A model generated the notes under the pieces. It was given only the letters and a program-made list of their open reading frames with translations. It did not search any database and was not told the origin of the DNA. A program made the position numbers and the translations under genes. Shown in pieces: positions 11,148-23,380 of a DNA stretch of 64,000 nt. Location: contig NC_045132.1 in NCBI RefSeq assembly GCF_007655135.1, positions 21,260,354 to 21,324,353 on the forward strand. Direction: 5' to 3'. Source of the DNA: Punica granatum. Lineage: Eukaryota; Streptophyta; Magnoliopsida; Myrtales; Lythraceae. Every line of letters starts with the position of its first letter. Positions within the stretch are counted from its first letter, which is position 1.

Positions 11148-12940
11148 ATGGAAGCTGCTGCATTGAGTAGAGGTTCGAGCTTCATCTTTCTTGTTCGGTT
11201 TCTTTGCCTCATTCGTATTCCTTTTGTGCTCCTCCGTGTTCGTGATATAACTGGAGATCGGCAATGCGCAGGGTTTATCATCTTGATACTGGTATTGTAT
11301 ATCGGGGCGGCAGGTGCAGGGAGGCCCCTTTCTCCTCTGCCAAGCAAAGCTGATGATGACGTGAAGAAACCCCTCCAGACTTCCCGGCCATACAATTTTG
11401 CACATCGTGGCGCAAATGGGGAGTTCCCTGAAGAAACGGCCCCTGCATACATGGTAAAAGTTTCGCTCTTTACATTGTATTGGGTTTTAATCTAGTTGTT
11501 TTATATTCATTGGAGTTTTATCCCTGCAGAAAGCGATTAAAGAGGGCGCCGATTTCATAGAAGCCGATATCCAAGCCACAAAAGACGGGATCCTGGTATG
11601 TACCCATGATGTGAACCTTGATGACACAACTGATGTTGCCGAACACATGGAGTTTGCGGATCGCAGAACGATGTATGAAGTCCAAGGAGTAAATATCACC
11701 GGGTGGTTTGTTGGTATAGTTCACGCCCTTCAGTCATAATCGTTGCAATGCCAGCACTTATTCAATCTTTTTCGAAAAATAGTACTACTAAACAACGTTA
11801 CCAAGAAGGCCTCTTTCTTCCTTTTCTTTTCATTTTTGCAGTTGATTTTACACTCGAGGAACTGCAATCACTGAGGGCAAAGCAGAGATATGCATTTCGG
11901 GATCAGCAGTACAATGGTCAGCGTTGCTTAATCACTTGATTTAATGAGTCTCTTTGACTGCGCGAAATTTGTTCAGCACTTCAGTTGGCAGATGTTCGCT
12001 ATTCTATGTCTGATGCCATTTTTCAGGTAAATTCCCGATCATCACATTCGAAGAGTACATTTCAATCGCCTTGGATGCTGACAGAGTTGTCGGTATATAT
12101 CCCGAGATCAAAAATCCCGTCTTCGTGAACAAGCATGTGAGTAAATCTTCCTTATGGTCAGTTTGCATTTACCAGTATTCTCATCTAATCACTGCTATAA
12201 ATACGTCCTGTAACAGGTGAAATGGTCAGATGGAAAGAAGCTCGAGGATAGATTTGTAGAGATGCTACAGAAGTATGGGTACAGAGGTTCATACATGTCC
12301 AAAGAATGGCTTAAACAACCTTGTTTTATTCAGTCCTTCGCGCCGACTTCACTCATTTATATATCGAACCTCACCGACTTGCCCAAAATTTTCCTTATTG
12401 ATGATGTTACCATACTCACAGAAGACACCAATCAGGTTTTTAAATCTTTCACACACACTATCCTGTCATCGGTATAGTATCACCCATCTGTATTTTTTCC
12501 TTATGAAGACAACTGTTCTGTGCAGACGTACGCCGAGATTACCTCAGACAGTTTCCTCAATCACATAAAGGATTATGTAATGGGAATCGGCCCATGGAAG
12601 GACACAGTTGTCCCCCCGAAAGACAATTATCTGGAGAGCGCAACTGATCTTGTTGCCCGAGCCCATGCTCTTGGGCTGCAGGTGTTTACCGACTTTGTAG
12701 ATAGGTTGTTATTTGATTTTAACAGCGTGTTAATCTTGGAACTATTTTTGTATATAAATGCAGGTGCATCCTTACACATTCCGAAATGAGAATTCATTTC
12801 TGCACTTCGACTTTCACCAAGACCCATATGTCGAGTACGATTACTGGATAAATAAGATCGGAATTGATGGGCTCTTCACAGATTTCACAGGGAGCCTCCA
12901 TAGATACCAAGAATGGACCTCTTCAGTCTCCAAGATGTGA
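11148..12940 (+). CDS. GDPD: Glycerophosphodiester phosphodiesterase (GDPD5/6 type)
   Basis: Model: seven exons 11148-11453, 11530-11713, 11842-11916, 12027-12136, 12217-12435, 12526-12681, 12764-12940, all GT-AG, giving 408 aa. Reaction: glycerophosphodiester + water to glycerol-3-phosphate + alcohol, used in lipid remodelling and phosphate recycling. Visible evidence: the GDPD start block HRGANGEFPEET (His86, Arg87), EAD (Glu113, Asp115) and CTHD (His128) match the catalytic and metal-binding residues of the family. Later conserved blocks are FADRRTMYEVQG, GIYPEIKNP, QSFAPTSLIYISNLTDLPK, GIGPWKDT and DGLFTDFTGS. A hydrophobic segment at about 42-57 suggests a signal or anchor, so secretory or vacuolar location is likely. 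Length and C-terminus fit the plant GDPD5/6 group, minus a short tail. The start is the first ATG joined to this exon; the N-terminus is the least certain part. Confidence 0.93.
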
Positions 12941-13324
12941 AGATGATGCAACAAAGTCGCTTCACTAGGCTGTATCGATGGTTTCTCTTTTAAAGGGGCT
13001 GCCATTAATCCGTTGTTGACAATTTTATTAGGATTTGGTTTGGGCAATTTAGTTTTTCTCCTTCCGATATCAACGTTTCTTTCATTCGTTACTCCGAATA
13101 ACATTGTTGTTAAGAAAGCGGCTTTTGGTTTGGATTTTTTGTCTTTTTAAGCATTCTGTCAAATGAGAAGCAACTTGATAAACATGATAAATTCAAGGCA
13201 GGAGAGAAAGAGAGCTTGCACTATGTTAATATGCTACCAATTGATAAAATGTTCCTAAAGTACAGTGTGAGCTATTGAATGAAGCGAGAAGGAGGTTCCA
13301 AAAGTTTTTGTAGACCTCACTTTC
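12941..13324. other. Convergent intergenic region
   Basis: About 385 bp separate the GDPD stop codon from the stop of the oppositely oriented Cys-rich gene. It must contain both 3'UTRs. No terminator or gene can be pinpointed. Confidence 0.6.
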
Positions 13325-15573
13325 TCAACAGCATCTGCTGCAACAACGCCAAGGATGACATGAATATGTGGCATTGCAAGAGCTGCAGGAGCAGCACGAA
13401 CGACAAGAACCGCATGAAAAACAGGACCGGCAAGACCGGCATGAAAAGCAGGAGGTGCATGAAGAGCAAGACCGGCATGAACAGCAGGACCGCCAAGAAC
13501 AGCAGGACCACCAAGAACAACAAGACCGCCAAGAACAGCAAGAACTGTAGCAACAGCAACTGCTCCTGCAAGAGCCGCAACATCTCTTGGAATACGATCT
13601 CGAAGTAGGAGCATAAGCTGGATTTTGCACGTATGGTTGCTGGTACGGCAATTGCTGCCTATACTTCTGAGTATCTATTTTAATAACTGGGTCGCTTCTA
13701 TCCGCTTCCGTCAATCTGCTAGAAACACATACTAATTGATCAAAGCTGTTTCTACATGATGAGCATAATACTAGCTCCAATATGCACAAATCATCCATGA
13801 AACTGAAGAAAGCTTGTGGAGAGTGCAAGGAAGAAAGGTTTGGTTTATGCTGAAAACAGATTTAACATAAAGGTGCACAGAGAGAGAGAGAGAGAGAGAG
13901 TGGCATTACGTGTGAGAACAAGATTTTCGTTTTTGGCTACAGTTCCAACTATAGCAGAACGTGCAGCCACTACAGCTGGGATAGCTGCAACTCGGCCATT
14001 TACAGCAATAGCAGGACGTCTGACTACAATTAGAACAATAGCACGATGACTTCTTTCTTCTACACAAAAACATTTTCCTCATCCACGAAGAACATGTAGG
14101 TTTTTGACATTCAGACTTCTTCTCTCTGCAAACAAACAAAAGGGATCTTTCTTATTTCTTTGTTCTATGTCTTGAAGATTTTCATAAATCATAGAGACAC
14201 TAAATGATAGTTCACATGCATTTACCTATGTGGATATAGATGCTATCACAGACATGCATGGGGATGACAATGGAACGGCCTTTCTGAAAAAAATATTAAA
14301 ACCGGCTACGTGCCCTCTCATCTCCGCTTCTATAGAGGATGGTTTGTTAATTCCCCAAGGGGTATTCCCTTAACCTCATTCACATTTTCTTTCTCCATTG
14401 GAATTGTCCCACTGCCATCCCTAATAAGTGCATAAAATCCTTGGGAGTGTTCTTTAAGCAAGTGCGAACGACTAAAAGCATGTCCAAATCACACGACCAA
14501 ATTGCAAAGAAACTACAGAACGGGATACTTCACTCATGCATTCTTATAATCCCAGTTCAATCATGAGCATATAAAACAATTCCTCACGCTACAAAATGAA
14601 ACTGCTTAATGGATGAACAAGGGCGTAGTACTTACATTGGAAAGGAAAAGGACTGCGTGCTCGTCCCGCTCTCGTCAGAATGCCGAGAGGAATTGATCGG
14701 ACCGGCGGTATTATTCACAGTCTTCTCCTTGATTCGACCATCATCATTTTCCTGCACAAATCCTACAGATCTCTGGTTTGCCTTAAATATCTTTTCCACT
14801 TCTGCAGTTGCATCATCATCAGACACCACCATCACTGCTTCTCCTGGAGGTGGCGGGCTGAATGGTATCAGTTCCGAGGACTTCGGTAGCTCTTCCGGCT
14901 TGGACTGTTCGCTGCCCCACATGATGACATGGTCTCTGGAGAAGCTGTTGTTCCCTATGTGTATACTAAACAATGAATCATTGGATGCTACGCTCCATTC
15001 CACTGGGGTTGAAGATTTGCTCCTCTCAAACACCGAAGATGGGATTCTGTATGGGTCAAAACCTCCCGACCTATCCATCATTTGGACTGGAGGGGATTGG
15101 GTGGGGGACAGGGTGTGCACTGTTGACTCGTGCGTGATGTCAGAAACCGTGGAGGACGATGCAGGTCCTGATGACCCATACTCGGATTCGTTAGATTTAG
15201 CTGAGCTATCGCTGGAAATATAGTCCTTTGATAATGCTTGACTGCGATCATCTAGTTTACCAGCAGTGTAAATGTCCGTGTGAGGTTTGATTAGTGTAGC
15301 TGGTATTACTTGGAAAAGATCATCAGATGATGTGGCTGAGGAGGATGAGGTCGAAGAAGGGAGAGCCCTGAAGTCCTGAGATGGGGCGAACAGGTCAAAT
15401 GCAGGGATTATAATGTCCGAGTCTTTTGACGAGTGATCACTTGAAGAACTTTTGTGGCTATTATTTTCTGAATGTAGGCATCTGTTCGAGTCATCGCTGC
15501 TCCTGCTTCCATCATCATCTTCCGAATGCGGTTTCAGTGGCCTGCTGCATTCCTTATCCCATTCTGATTCCAT
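13325..15573 (-). CDS. Uncharacterised Ser/Asp-rich protein with Cys-rich C-terminus
   Basis: Model (minus): exons 15573-14636, 14125-13910, 13802-13325, 543 aa. I do not know the function; it resembles a plant-specific unknown-protein family. The first two thirds are acidic and Ser-rich, apparently disordered, with one conserved-looking block (VEWSVASNDSLFSIHIGNN, then SFSRDHVIMWG). Exon 2 is Cys-rich (CYCSNCSQTSCYCCKWPSC). Exon 3 begins LVCVSSRLTEADRSDP, passes a Tyr/Gln stretch (QQPYVQNPAYAP), and ends in a run of CSWRSCC/CSCRSC units to the stop. Such Cys clusters could be metal-binding or palmitoylated; that is speculation. Start: a 3' splice site (TTTGCAG) sits two bases before this ATG, implying a 5'UTR intron. 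Weak point: the 13,803 acceptor was chosen to keep frame; a stronger-looking AG at 13,850 leads to a stop. Confidence 0.7.
13335..13575 (-). repeat. Coding minisatellite (15/30-bp) in the Cys-rich exon
   Basis: On the minus strand, variants of TGTTCTTGGCGGTCC (encoding C-S-W-R-S) repeat head to tail in units of 15 and multiples. They produce the C-x-x-C pattern of the protein tail. Because the unit length is a multiple of three and lacks stops, several other frames on both strands also stay open. Those are shadows of the repeat. Array size could vary between alleles without frameshift. Confidence 0.8.
13877..13900. repeat. (AG)n microsatellite in an intron
   Basis: About 12 AG dinucleotides lie in the last intron of the Cys-rich gene, just 3' (in gene sense) of the exon 2 donor at 13,909. 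On the coding strand it reads as a CT tract. Confidence 0.85.
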
Positions 15574-16675
15574 AACTGCAAACATCTTCCATTGTATCAA
15601 TATTTTACCAATACCCTGTCTAGCTCTTCCAATCAACTGTTAACCATGCACCGGCACAAAAACAAATATGGCACCATCATCCAATTAAATCTAATGAGAT
15701 CTACGAACAACCGAAACGCCAATACCTTCACATGGTTCGAGTTTCATTCTTTTGCCCCATTTTCATAAGCAAAAACATGACTCGATGAAACAGAGGGAGG
15801 CCCCCTCAGTCAAGATCCTGACCCGGGGACGAGACAGAACGGGGGATTGAAGAACATTAAGAACAGCGAAAAAGAAACTTAAATTGATCAGACATAAAAA
15901 GTAGCATAACAAGGTCAGAAAGTTCTAACCTTAAACCATTCAATCCCTGTCTGATCAGCTGAGCCCCGTCAAAAAAATCGCAGCTACATAACAATGATTG
16001 GTTTTCTCACCCCGAAATTTTCTTTGAAGATACGCAGACTACTTCAAGGGCATTCAAAGGGAAAGATGAGATGAGCTCCCCCAAATAAAGGAAAATTCAA
16101 ATCCTTTTCTTAACCTAAACTTTACGGTTTCAAGCTGGGATTGACAGAGGAATCCGAAACTGAAATGCCCATGAACGTAAAATTCTGGTAAATGGATTGT
16201 TGGGTTTAATCCTGCGAGATTGGCTGTCAATGATTTCTTGAAGTTCTCGTTCTGTTTCTGTCTGTGGGGAAATGGAGATGGAGAAGAGAGACGAAAAGGG
16301 AAAGCTTGATTGGGGATTTTGTGGCCTATCTGATGTTGGAAGGCCATCCGACATCTTCGGCATCTTTCAGTTTCTCGTCATTTTTCTGTTAAGCTAATTC
16401 CATGGAGCTGCATGGCGATGGCCATGGCAATGGCGGGTCTTTTATGCCTTTCATATCTGAAATTACCATATTGCCCCTCGAACTACAAATTTAATCGGTA
16501 TTTTCTTGCGTCGCGTCTGCTGCTATCGGTTAACAGATGAAAACCCGTGACATTGTTAACGAAAATGGGATACACTTGCAATGGGTATGAATCAACAGAT
16601 CCTCCAAATAGAATGTGAATTTACAAGTCTTGAGTATAATATCCTTTTCACTTGTCATCCTATTCTCTGAATCAT
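15574..16675. other. 5' leader/promoter of the Cys-rich gene and spacer
   Basis: The region holds the probable 5'UTR with an intron (acceptor at about 15,576) and the promoter of the minus-strand Cys-rich gene. It ends with the 3'UTR of the ureide permease gene. A small minus-strand frame at 16,130-16,363 overlaps the presumed leader and looks non-coding. No TATA box is convincing. Confidence 0.5.
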
Positions 16676-18694
16676 TTAACTATATTGGACCGAGATCTGG
16701 CTACGCTGACCTGCTGATGCAATGAGGAGACCGACGGCCACAATGAACATAAACAGCATGCTTCCGAGCAGTATGTAAGTCCTCCTCGATGATCCTCGGT
16801 ATTCTCTGAACACTACTATCGCCCAAAAGGTGCTCACCAGTGGGAGTGCCTGTGGAAACACGGCGCCATGTTAATATTTCCGGAGAAAATCTACTTCCTC
16901 GGCATCTTTTTGGTTGTTGTTTTGACTGACCTGAACAGCATCAGCAGCGGCATATCCTGCAGCCTCGCCTCCCATGAATTGCAGCCCATTCCCGAACCCG
17001 CACAAAAGGCCCGCAAGCAACGCCCAGCTCCTCCCGTCCCAACCGCTGACATAGGCCTCGAGTGATGATTTGGGCAAGCCCAGCATGGGGTGGTAAAGGA
17101 AGCCAACGTTCAGTACTGCAGAGACTACGAAGCACGATACAGAGAAGTAGAAGAAGGCAGTGTAGACAGTCAAGTGAGGGACCCCTTCCTTCAAGGTGTG
17201 GAATTGATCGTTTGTTGCCAAGTTAAATAGAGGTGAGAAGAGGGAGAAGCAAAGTCCAGCTGAGATGGATAGCCCGAGACCCATAAACTTGTTCTTCCCG
17301 AACACCTGAGATCAGCCAAAATTTTACAAATATAAGTTTCGTTGGGGGAAAAAGGGGCAGTTGAGTGACTTCAAGATTGTTTCTTCTACCAACCTTGATG
17401 GCTCTTTTATTTTCGACTTCGATGAGGAAAAATGCCGTCCCAGCTTCTGCCTTCTCAAGAAAACTGTCAGTGATTTCCGCATCTATTCATCCGAATAAAG
17501 TTCGGTTTTAATGTGGACCCGTGAAGGTAAAAGAGGGTGGAATTACTAATTCTAGTTCATGATCGAAATACAAGCTTATGTATACCATTGCTCGGAGATG
17601 CTCCCCCAGTTGCAGCATACCTTGAGGCTCTGTAGAAGTTTAAAGACTATTGATTCTGTATTAACTAGGCAAAAATCGATCAAGGATTTCTTATTCTTCG
17701 CTAGGATCACATGTATGTATGCAGGACTGATGGTGAAAAACAGGATTCATTGCATTGAGCAAAATGTAGGTCTTCAACCTTAACTCCAAAGCTTTGTTTA
17801 TCTAGACTTGGAAGATTATTACCCGGCCTCAACTTTCTCATCGCCTATGAGGCTGAGCTTCAGCCTGTTATCATCCTCATTTGAGGCATGAACAGCAGAT
17901 GCAAGGAATACCGCGATGATGAAACAGCCTACCCCCGGGAAAAGGATCTCCGCTTTGTTGATCTCGTCATCTAAAAAGTAATTAAGGCTCGTGCCTATGT
18001 ACCAAGAAAAGAAAGACATTTGAATCCCAGCAAGTAGGTTCAGAATCTCACAATTACTTTATCGGAAGAGATTTTTGATACGCAAATGAAAAGTAGAACG
18101 CAAAGGAGGAACGGTGAGGGACCTATTATGACGGTCATGCTCGCAGTGATTACTAAGGTCACGGATAAACCGGCCAAAGCCAGTGCATATTGTGTTGCAA
18201 GATTCCCGATACCAAGGAGGACCCCGCCGGAAATAGCGAATAGAATAGATGGCCAATTGTCCTGCATTAGTTACCTTGAGTTGATTATTGTCTGTGCCAT
18301 TCTCAAGCATGACATGTTAAAAAATCAGAACCTATAATATGAGTAACCACTTCCATAGAACATGACAGATTCCCCTCATAGCACAAGCATAACCTTCCGC
18401 AAAAGATGGACTGGAATCGGCAAATGGCAACGAGAAAGACTACGAAGAGAAGCTCGCCTGGAAAAGTTGGTCCAAGAAATTCGGCTCGGTGGGGGTGCCC
18501 TTTCCAATCTCGCCCAACGTGAAGGCAATGACCACGGCGGCGAGGAAGTTGGTGAGGGTGTAGTCGAGATAAGTGTGCTGAGGGAGCCGGCCCCGCCTCT
18601 CGAGATGGGTGAAGATGGCGGGCCACGTCCCAAGGAAGAAGAGGGACAGCAGCATACAAGCTACAGCACCTGCTTTGCTCTCCACCATGTACAT
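16676..18694 (-). CDS. UPS: Ureide permease
   Basis: Model (minus): exons 18694-18458, 18261-18123, 17994-17823, 17463-17394, 17305-16931, 16849-16676, 388 aa. Family role: UPS proteins are plasma-membrane or ER proton-coupled importers of allantoin and uracil-type heterocycles. Visible evidence: start MYMVESKAGAVACMLLSL; LERRGRLPQHTYLDY after helix 1; repeated hydrophobic segments consistent with about ten helices (ISGGVLLGIGNLATQYALA, LSISAGLCFSLFSPLFNLAT, WALLAGLLCGFGNGLQF, YILLGSMLFMFIVAVG); AEILFPGVGC; and a hydrophilic loop between the two halves. Length fits the family. Intron 1 appears to use a GC donor (CAG|GCGAGC) joined to a normal AG, because that join restores the expected LFQ-DNWPS; no GT donor gives a usable frame. 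The other introns are GT-AG. Confidence 0.93.
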
Positions 18695-19039
18695 GCCCAG
18701 CCCATCAAGCGAGGGGGAGGCAGCAGCACCAATTCTCTCTGTGAAAGGAAAGTGATCAAGAAGGGGACCCAGGAGAAGTCCTGTGGATGGAGGACAGCTT
18801 TAGACATCAGCACATGAATCTGAACAGACACAGCTACTGAGGAGAAGGTGGAAGACAATCAATCGCAGAGAGAGAAGAACAGAGGAAGCATGTGCAAAAG
18901 CTACTGGGGACGATAACAAGTTGCAGAACAGGACTCACCATCGATGAGGACGAAGTAAGAAAGGGAGGAAAGAAGGAAGAGTCGTCAATTGACAAGTAAG
19001 GCATTGCAGGAGAAGAAAGTGGGAATCAGGCCCACCAAT

Positions 19040-19335
19040 CAGGGTGGAACCAGGCGCTAGGTGGTTGGGTTGGTTGGGGGTAGTCACCCCTATAATTCTG
19101 ATGTTCCAAAAGAATTTTTATATCTTCCTTTAAATTTTTATAAAATTACTGTTATTTGTCCTATCTAAATCGAAAAGTTTATGTTCTTGTAGTCCCTTCA
19201 AGGACTTCGCCCCCCTCGAGCTAAATCCTGCATTCATCCCTGCCGCCAATGATAGAGGCAGGGGAGCTGCCCACAGAGGACCAATGGTAGTCCGGGTGCA
19301 CGCACCGTGTCTGACATCCCGGTTCCACCCCTGAG
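19040..19335. repeat. Possible small inverted-repeat element
   Basis: GGGTGGAACCAGG near 19,043 faces CCCGGTTCCACCCC near 19,318-19,332, i.e. an inverted copy of GGGTGGAACC. The interior right half is unusually GC-rich for this spacer and carries GATTTAGCTCGAGGGGGGC (minus strand), a motif type I associate with plant transposon ends. This is weak evidence only. Confidence 0.3.
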
Positions 19336-20210
19336 CACCGGGAGAGAGGGTGCATGCACCCGGAGCAGCCATAGGTTTTGGAATTTACAGTCCGCATGCT
19401 GGAAACATGGAATCTTTCGTCGTACTTTGTCGAATTGTATTGTTTTGGATTCTCAGGTTTGCGCTTTCCATGGCAGGTAGATAGGTGTATGTACTGTGCT
19501 GTATAACTAGTATTACCATTGATGCCGCCATTTATTACATGGCTTTTGGTCTTGATATCAAGAAATCAACAGATCTATATGGACATTGGTTCTTTTCATC
19601 TCGAATCTATGTCTGCCTCCCTCAAAAACATGTTGGATTCCCGGCAAGTTAAGCCAGTTCAACCGGCTGATACGCCACAAGTGACTTTAAAATTACGTGA
19701 TCGTTTCGGTTCATGTTGATTGCAGTTCTCGCATAGACTGCGACCGGATGCACATCGATCATCGGGATCTGATTATTTGGTCCGTATGTTTTTTTACCCA
19801 ACTAGGGATGAAAGAGGTGGTTTGGAGGGATGGAGTCTTCCCGGCGGGAAAGAAAAACTATACAGTTTACAGTTATCACTCCATGACAAAAGGAACAAAT
19901 ATTGACCCCCCCTCTCTCTCTCTCTTTCTGCACATCCATGGCGGCTTCTTTTCCTCATGAGACTGCCATTAATGGCTCCTATTATTGGAAACCACCATGA
20001 AAATGAAGTGACCTCAAAAGCCCAACGCCGCGATTACAACGTTTCTCTTGTTCCTTCACATCATCGTAGAGCTCTCAAGTCCCAACCAACTTCATGTTCT
20101 TTTCTTGTAAAAATTGCAGCTTTTAATAATACTAATAATTGATGGGAGAAGAACAACGTGAAGTAGCACTCTTCCCCTTTCTGCTGTCGTCTTCAAGCTT
20201 TAATCCTCCA

Positions 20211-20224
20211 TTAATATATATTAA
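20211..20224 (+). promoter_or_regulatory. Candidate TATA box of TPT
   Basis: TTAATATATATTAAA lies about 150 bp before the TPT start codon, with a CT/AC-rich stretch beginning some 30 bp downstream that could hold the transcription start. This is position and composition evidence only. Confidence 0.4.
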
Positions 20225-20371
20225 ACGACCCAAATCGGAACAAGACAAACAGCTCCACTCTTCTATCCTCCTCCTCTGTTTTCTCCGTCCCTTCATCGGT
20301 TGCTGCATTGTCCCCTCTCGACTTATAAGGCTCTCCTTGTTTCTTGTATTTCTGCTTCGGTTTCCTCTTCC

Positions 20372-23300
20372 ATGGCTGCGATCACTAACGCCCCAGTTCT
20401 TCCCCGTCCTCCTGTCCGAGCTTCAAAGCTTTCGGCTCTTTACTTGACGCCGAGCCGGGTCCCATGCGGGCTTATCAAACGGAATGTTGCTTCTTCTGCT
20501 TCCCGTTTGTCCCTCTTGCCTCCCATACCGGGGAATCCAGCACCTCCGGAGAAGGTCAGGTTCTTTGGTGAAACCTTGAATCAGCCGCCAAGGCGGAGGG
20601 TGTTGGTTGATTTCCCTATCTGTCCTGCCTCGGCAGACGGGGGTGAGCTCAAAGTCTCTGATGGGTACGTAAATTTGATGTTTCCCGCCTCTTCTTCGCC
20701 CTCTTATTGGCACCGAGAAATTTGGAAAATGGGGAAACTGAATAGCCAGTGACGCCCCAAAGTTTCTTATTGTGTGATCAAGATTCCTATTTTGATTATG
20801 TTTCGCGGATTCGGTTCCTTGAAACTCCCCTTCCTCAGTTTCTTAGCTCCCATTGAGTTCACTAACTAAAATCCCATAATCCGATAAATGCGCCCTGCAG
20901 GTTCGATAAACCATCAAAGAGCTTTGCCGAGAGATACCCGGCTCTCATCACTGGTTTCTTCTTCTTCATGTGGTAAGCTTTAGTTGTGTATAGAGTCTGG
21001 TTACATGTAACATGCGATTTACATTGCAGAATGCAAGAAGATCAGATTGTCGTTCCATGGCATTTTAGCTTTTGGGTGAACACGTGATACATATTTCCAA
21101 AGAAATGATATCGATTTGGATTTTACGATTCTCTGAATCGACAAGAGGTTTGTTCCAATTTTCGGGGAAGCTGTTCGACTTAAGAGTATTGTTTAATATG
21201 ATGTTTTGCAGGTACTTCTTGAATGTCATCTTCAACATTCTGAATAAGAAGGTCTATAATTACTTCCCGTACCCATAGTATGTTATCCTTTGCTAGTTAC
21301 TCACTCTCCTTTCATCGCAAATTCGTGAATTTGGAAACAGCCTGTATTAATAGATTAGCTCACCGCTCGAAATGGCAGATTTAGGAAATGACCCCAACTT
21401 TGACAGAACTACATCTTCTGCAGCTTCGTTTCTCTCGTACACCTCCTCGTCGGAGTTGTCTACTGTCTAGTCAGTTGGGCTGTCGGTTTACCCAAACGAG
21501 CGGTAACTTTTAAATCCGGTCTTCAGGAGTCTACTAATCCTCAAGCATGAATTTTATTTCTAACTTTGACATTTTCATTCCTGTGATCATCAGCCTATTG
21601 ATAAGGAGCTCTTGCTGCTATTGACTCCCGTAGCCTTCTGTCATGCCCTCGGGCATGTCATGTCCAATGTTTCATTTGCAGCAGTTGCTGTCTCGTTCAC
21701 GCACACTATCAAAGGTATACAAATCGTTTCGGAAAGGAGCTATGTATGCATTAAAATCCCAACCTTACAATGTTTTTAAGCTGTGATTTTGATTTTCTTC
21801 CACAGCTCTCGAGCCATTCTTCAATGCTGCCGCTTCTCAGTTCGTGTTAGGTCACCAGATACCATTTTCCCTTTGGCTTTCACTGGCACCTGTCGTGATC
21901 GGTAATTTCTTCATGTTATTTCATAATTCATTGCATGAAAGTGCCGCGAAGACCATGAGGATACAAGTGTACTAAACAAGTGTCCTGCCATAATGTCTTC
22001 CGTTAGGTGTGTCAATGGCTTCTCTTACTGAACTCTCTTTCAACTGGACCGGCTTCATCAGCGCCATGATTTCAAATATAGCATTTACCTACAGAAGTAT
22101 ATATTCGAAGAAAGCAATGGTGAGACTCCAAACATCGGTTTTGCTGTCTATTGCTTAAACTTCAATCAGTCTGAAAACTGCTGGCACAATACTTGAGTCC
22201 GTGTATGAATTTAACCAACATTTTCTCATGATTCACCTCAAGATCACAGCAGAAATTTCACCTGACATCTGAATACTAACATATGACGGTTTTGCTTGCC
22301 ATGGCACAAAATTCTGGCAGACAGGAATGGACAGTACAAATGTGTATGCTTACACATCAATTATAGCCCTTTTCTTTTGCATCCCTCCTGCCATTTTTGT
22401 AAGTTCATTCACTTCTCATCCAACAAAACTTCTACTTTCTTATTGCTCTATAATATAAGCACAACATATCTGACTGTCTGCTGAATATGCTTTAATTCAT
22501 GTTCAGATTGAGGGCCCACAATTGATGCAATACGGGTTCAGGGATGCCATTGCCAAAGTGGGTCTTGTCAAATTCCTGTCCGATCTCTTCTGGATCGGGA
22601 TGTTCTATCATCTCTACAATCAGGTCAAATCCAGACATGCCATATCTATTAGACAGCTCTCTTTCTTTTTAAACCGTTTCGAGTTTGCTGATCTTTAGCT
22701 TTTCTTTTGCAGCTTGCCACAAACACTTTGGAACGGGTAGCACCACTAACTCATGCAGTCGGGAATGTCTTGAAGCGAGTATTCGTGATTGGTTTCTCCA
22801 TTGTGGTATTCGGTAATAACCATCTCTTCTTTCTGCTTTATTATCCATGGTGGCTTATGTAAATTTAATGTTACACCAAGTGACATAGAATCTATTCATT
22901 TCGGGCTATTCCATTTCCAAATCGAAATTCAACCTTCTTCTGGCACTTCTTGTTTTCGGGCATGTGTGTACGCACATAATTATGAGTCGACATATTTCCT
23001 AACAAATTCTGCCACTGCAGGCAACAAAATCTCAACTCAAACTGGGATCGGTACTGCTATAGCAATAGCTGGAGTTGCAATCTACTCCCTCATCAAGGCC
23101 AACATTGAAGAGAAAAAACGGGTAACGAATTTTCCTCGAGCTTCAGTCTTCTAGTCCAATTTAACATCCTTCGTCATCTTTCTGTAATGTCTGCCTCTAC
23201 ATATTCAATTCTTGTTCTTACTCGATCACAAAGTTACTGGAATATAAGATACACATGATAACAATAGGATGAAGTTCAGCTCATAACCTTTGATTCCCAG

Positions 23301-23380
23301 GCTAGATTGATCAAGTATTAGACTAATGTTTCTGGCATCGTTTCCATTTTCAGAAGGCTGCAGCAGTTGCTTCCTCTTGA
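20372..23380 (+). CDS. TPT: Chloroplast triose-phosphate/phosphate translocator
   Basis: Model: twelve exons 20372-20664, 20901-20972, 21212-21277, 21424-21502, 21594-21714, 21806-21901, 22007-22119, 22321-22398, 22507-22623, 22713-22812, 23021-23121, 23354-23380; all GT-AG, frame continuous, 420 aa. Role: inner-envelope antiporter exporting triose phosphates/3-PGA for inorganic phosphate, the main exit of photosynthetic carbon by day. Visible evidence: a Ser/Ala/Pro-rich transit peptide (about residues 1-90), then the carrier: [107 protein letters not shown] and [27 protein letters not shown] and the tail [11 protein letters not shown] point to TPT, not PPT, GPT or XPT. The last exon is only 27 bp. 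The start is the first ATG of the frame. Confidence 0.97.

Larger units (their letters stand above)
18695..20371. other. Divergent spacer between UPS and TPT
   Basis: This holds the two promoter regions of the back-to-back UPS (-) and TPT (+) genes. A possible MITE-like block lies at 19,040-19,335. A CT-rich stretch runs at about 19,905-19,930. No gene is supported; the open frames here are short and unrelated to known families. Confidence 0.5.

Noticed and set aside
13279..13608. Plus-strand Lys/Asn/Ser-rich and Gln/Asp-rich frames
   Set aside because: These are antisense shadows of the same minisatellite, with no start context, domain or splice partner.
13255..13614. Ala/Val/Gly-rich minus-strand frame over the Cys-rich exon
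   Set aside because: It is open because of the 15-bp repeat. The Cys-rich frame continues the Cys-rich exon 2 and joins by splicing, so it is preferred.
14609..15223. 204-codon plus-strand frame
   Set aside because: Antisense to exon 1 of the Cys-rich gene. Its sequence does not resemble a protein family, while the minus frame has the conserved-looking VEWSVASND block and good splice sites.
16130..16363. Two small minus-strand frames in front of the Cys-rich gene
   Set aside because: They overlap the probable 5'UTR, differ in frame and show no recognisable motif. Possible uORFs at most.
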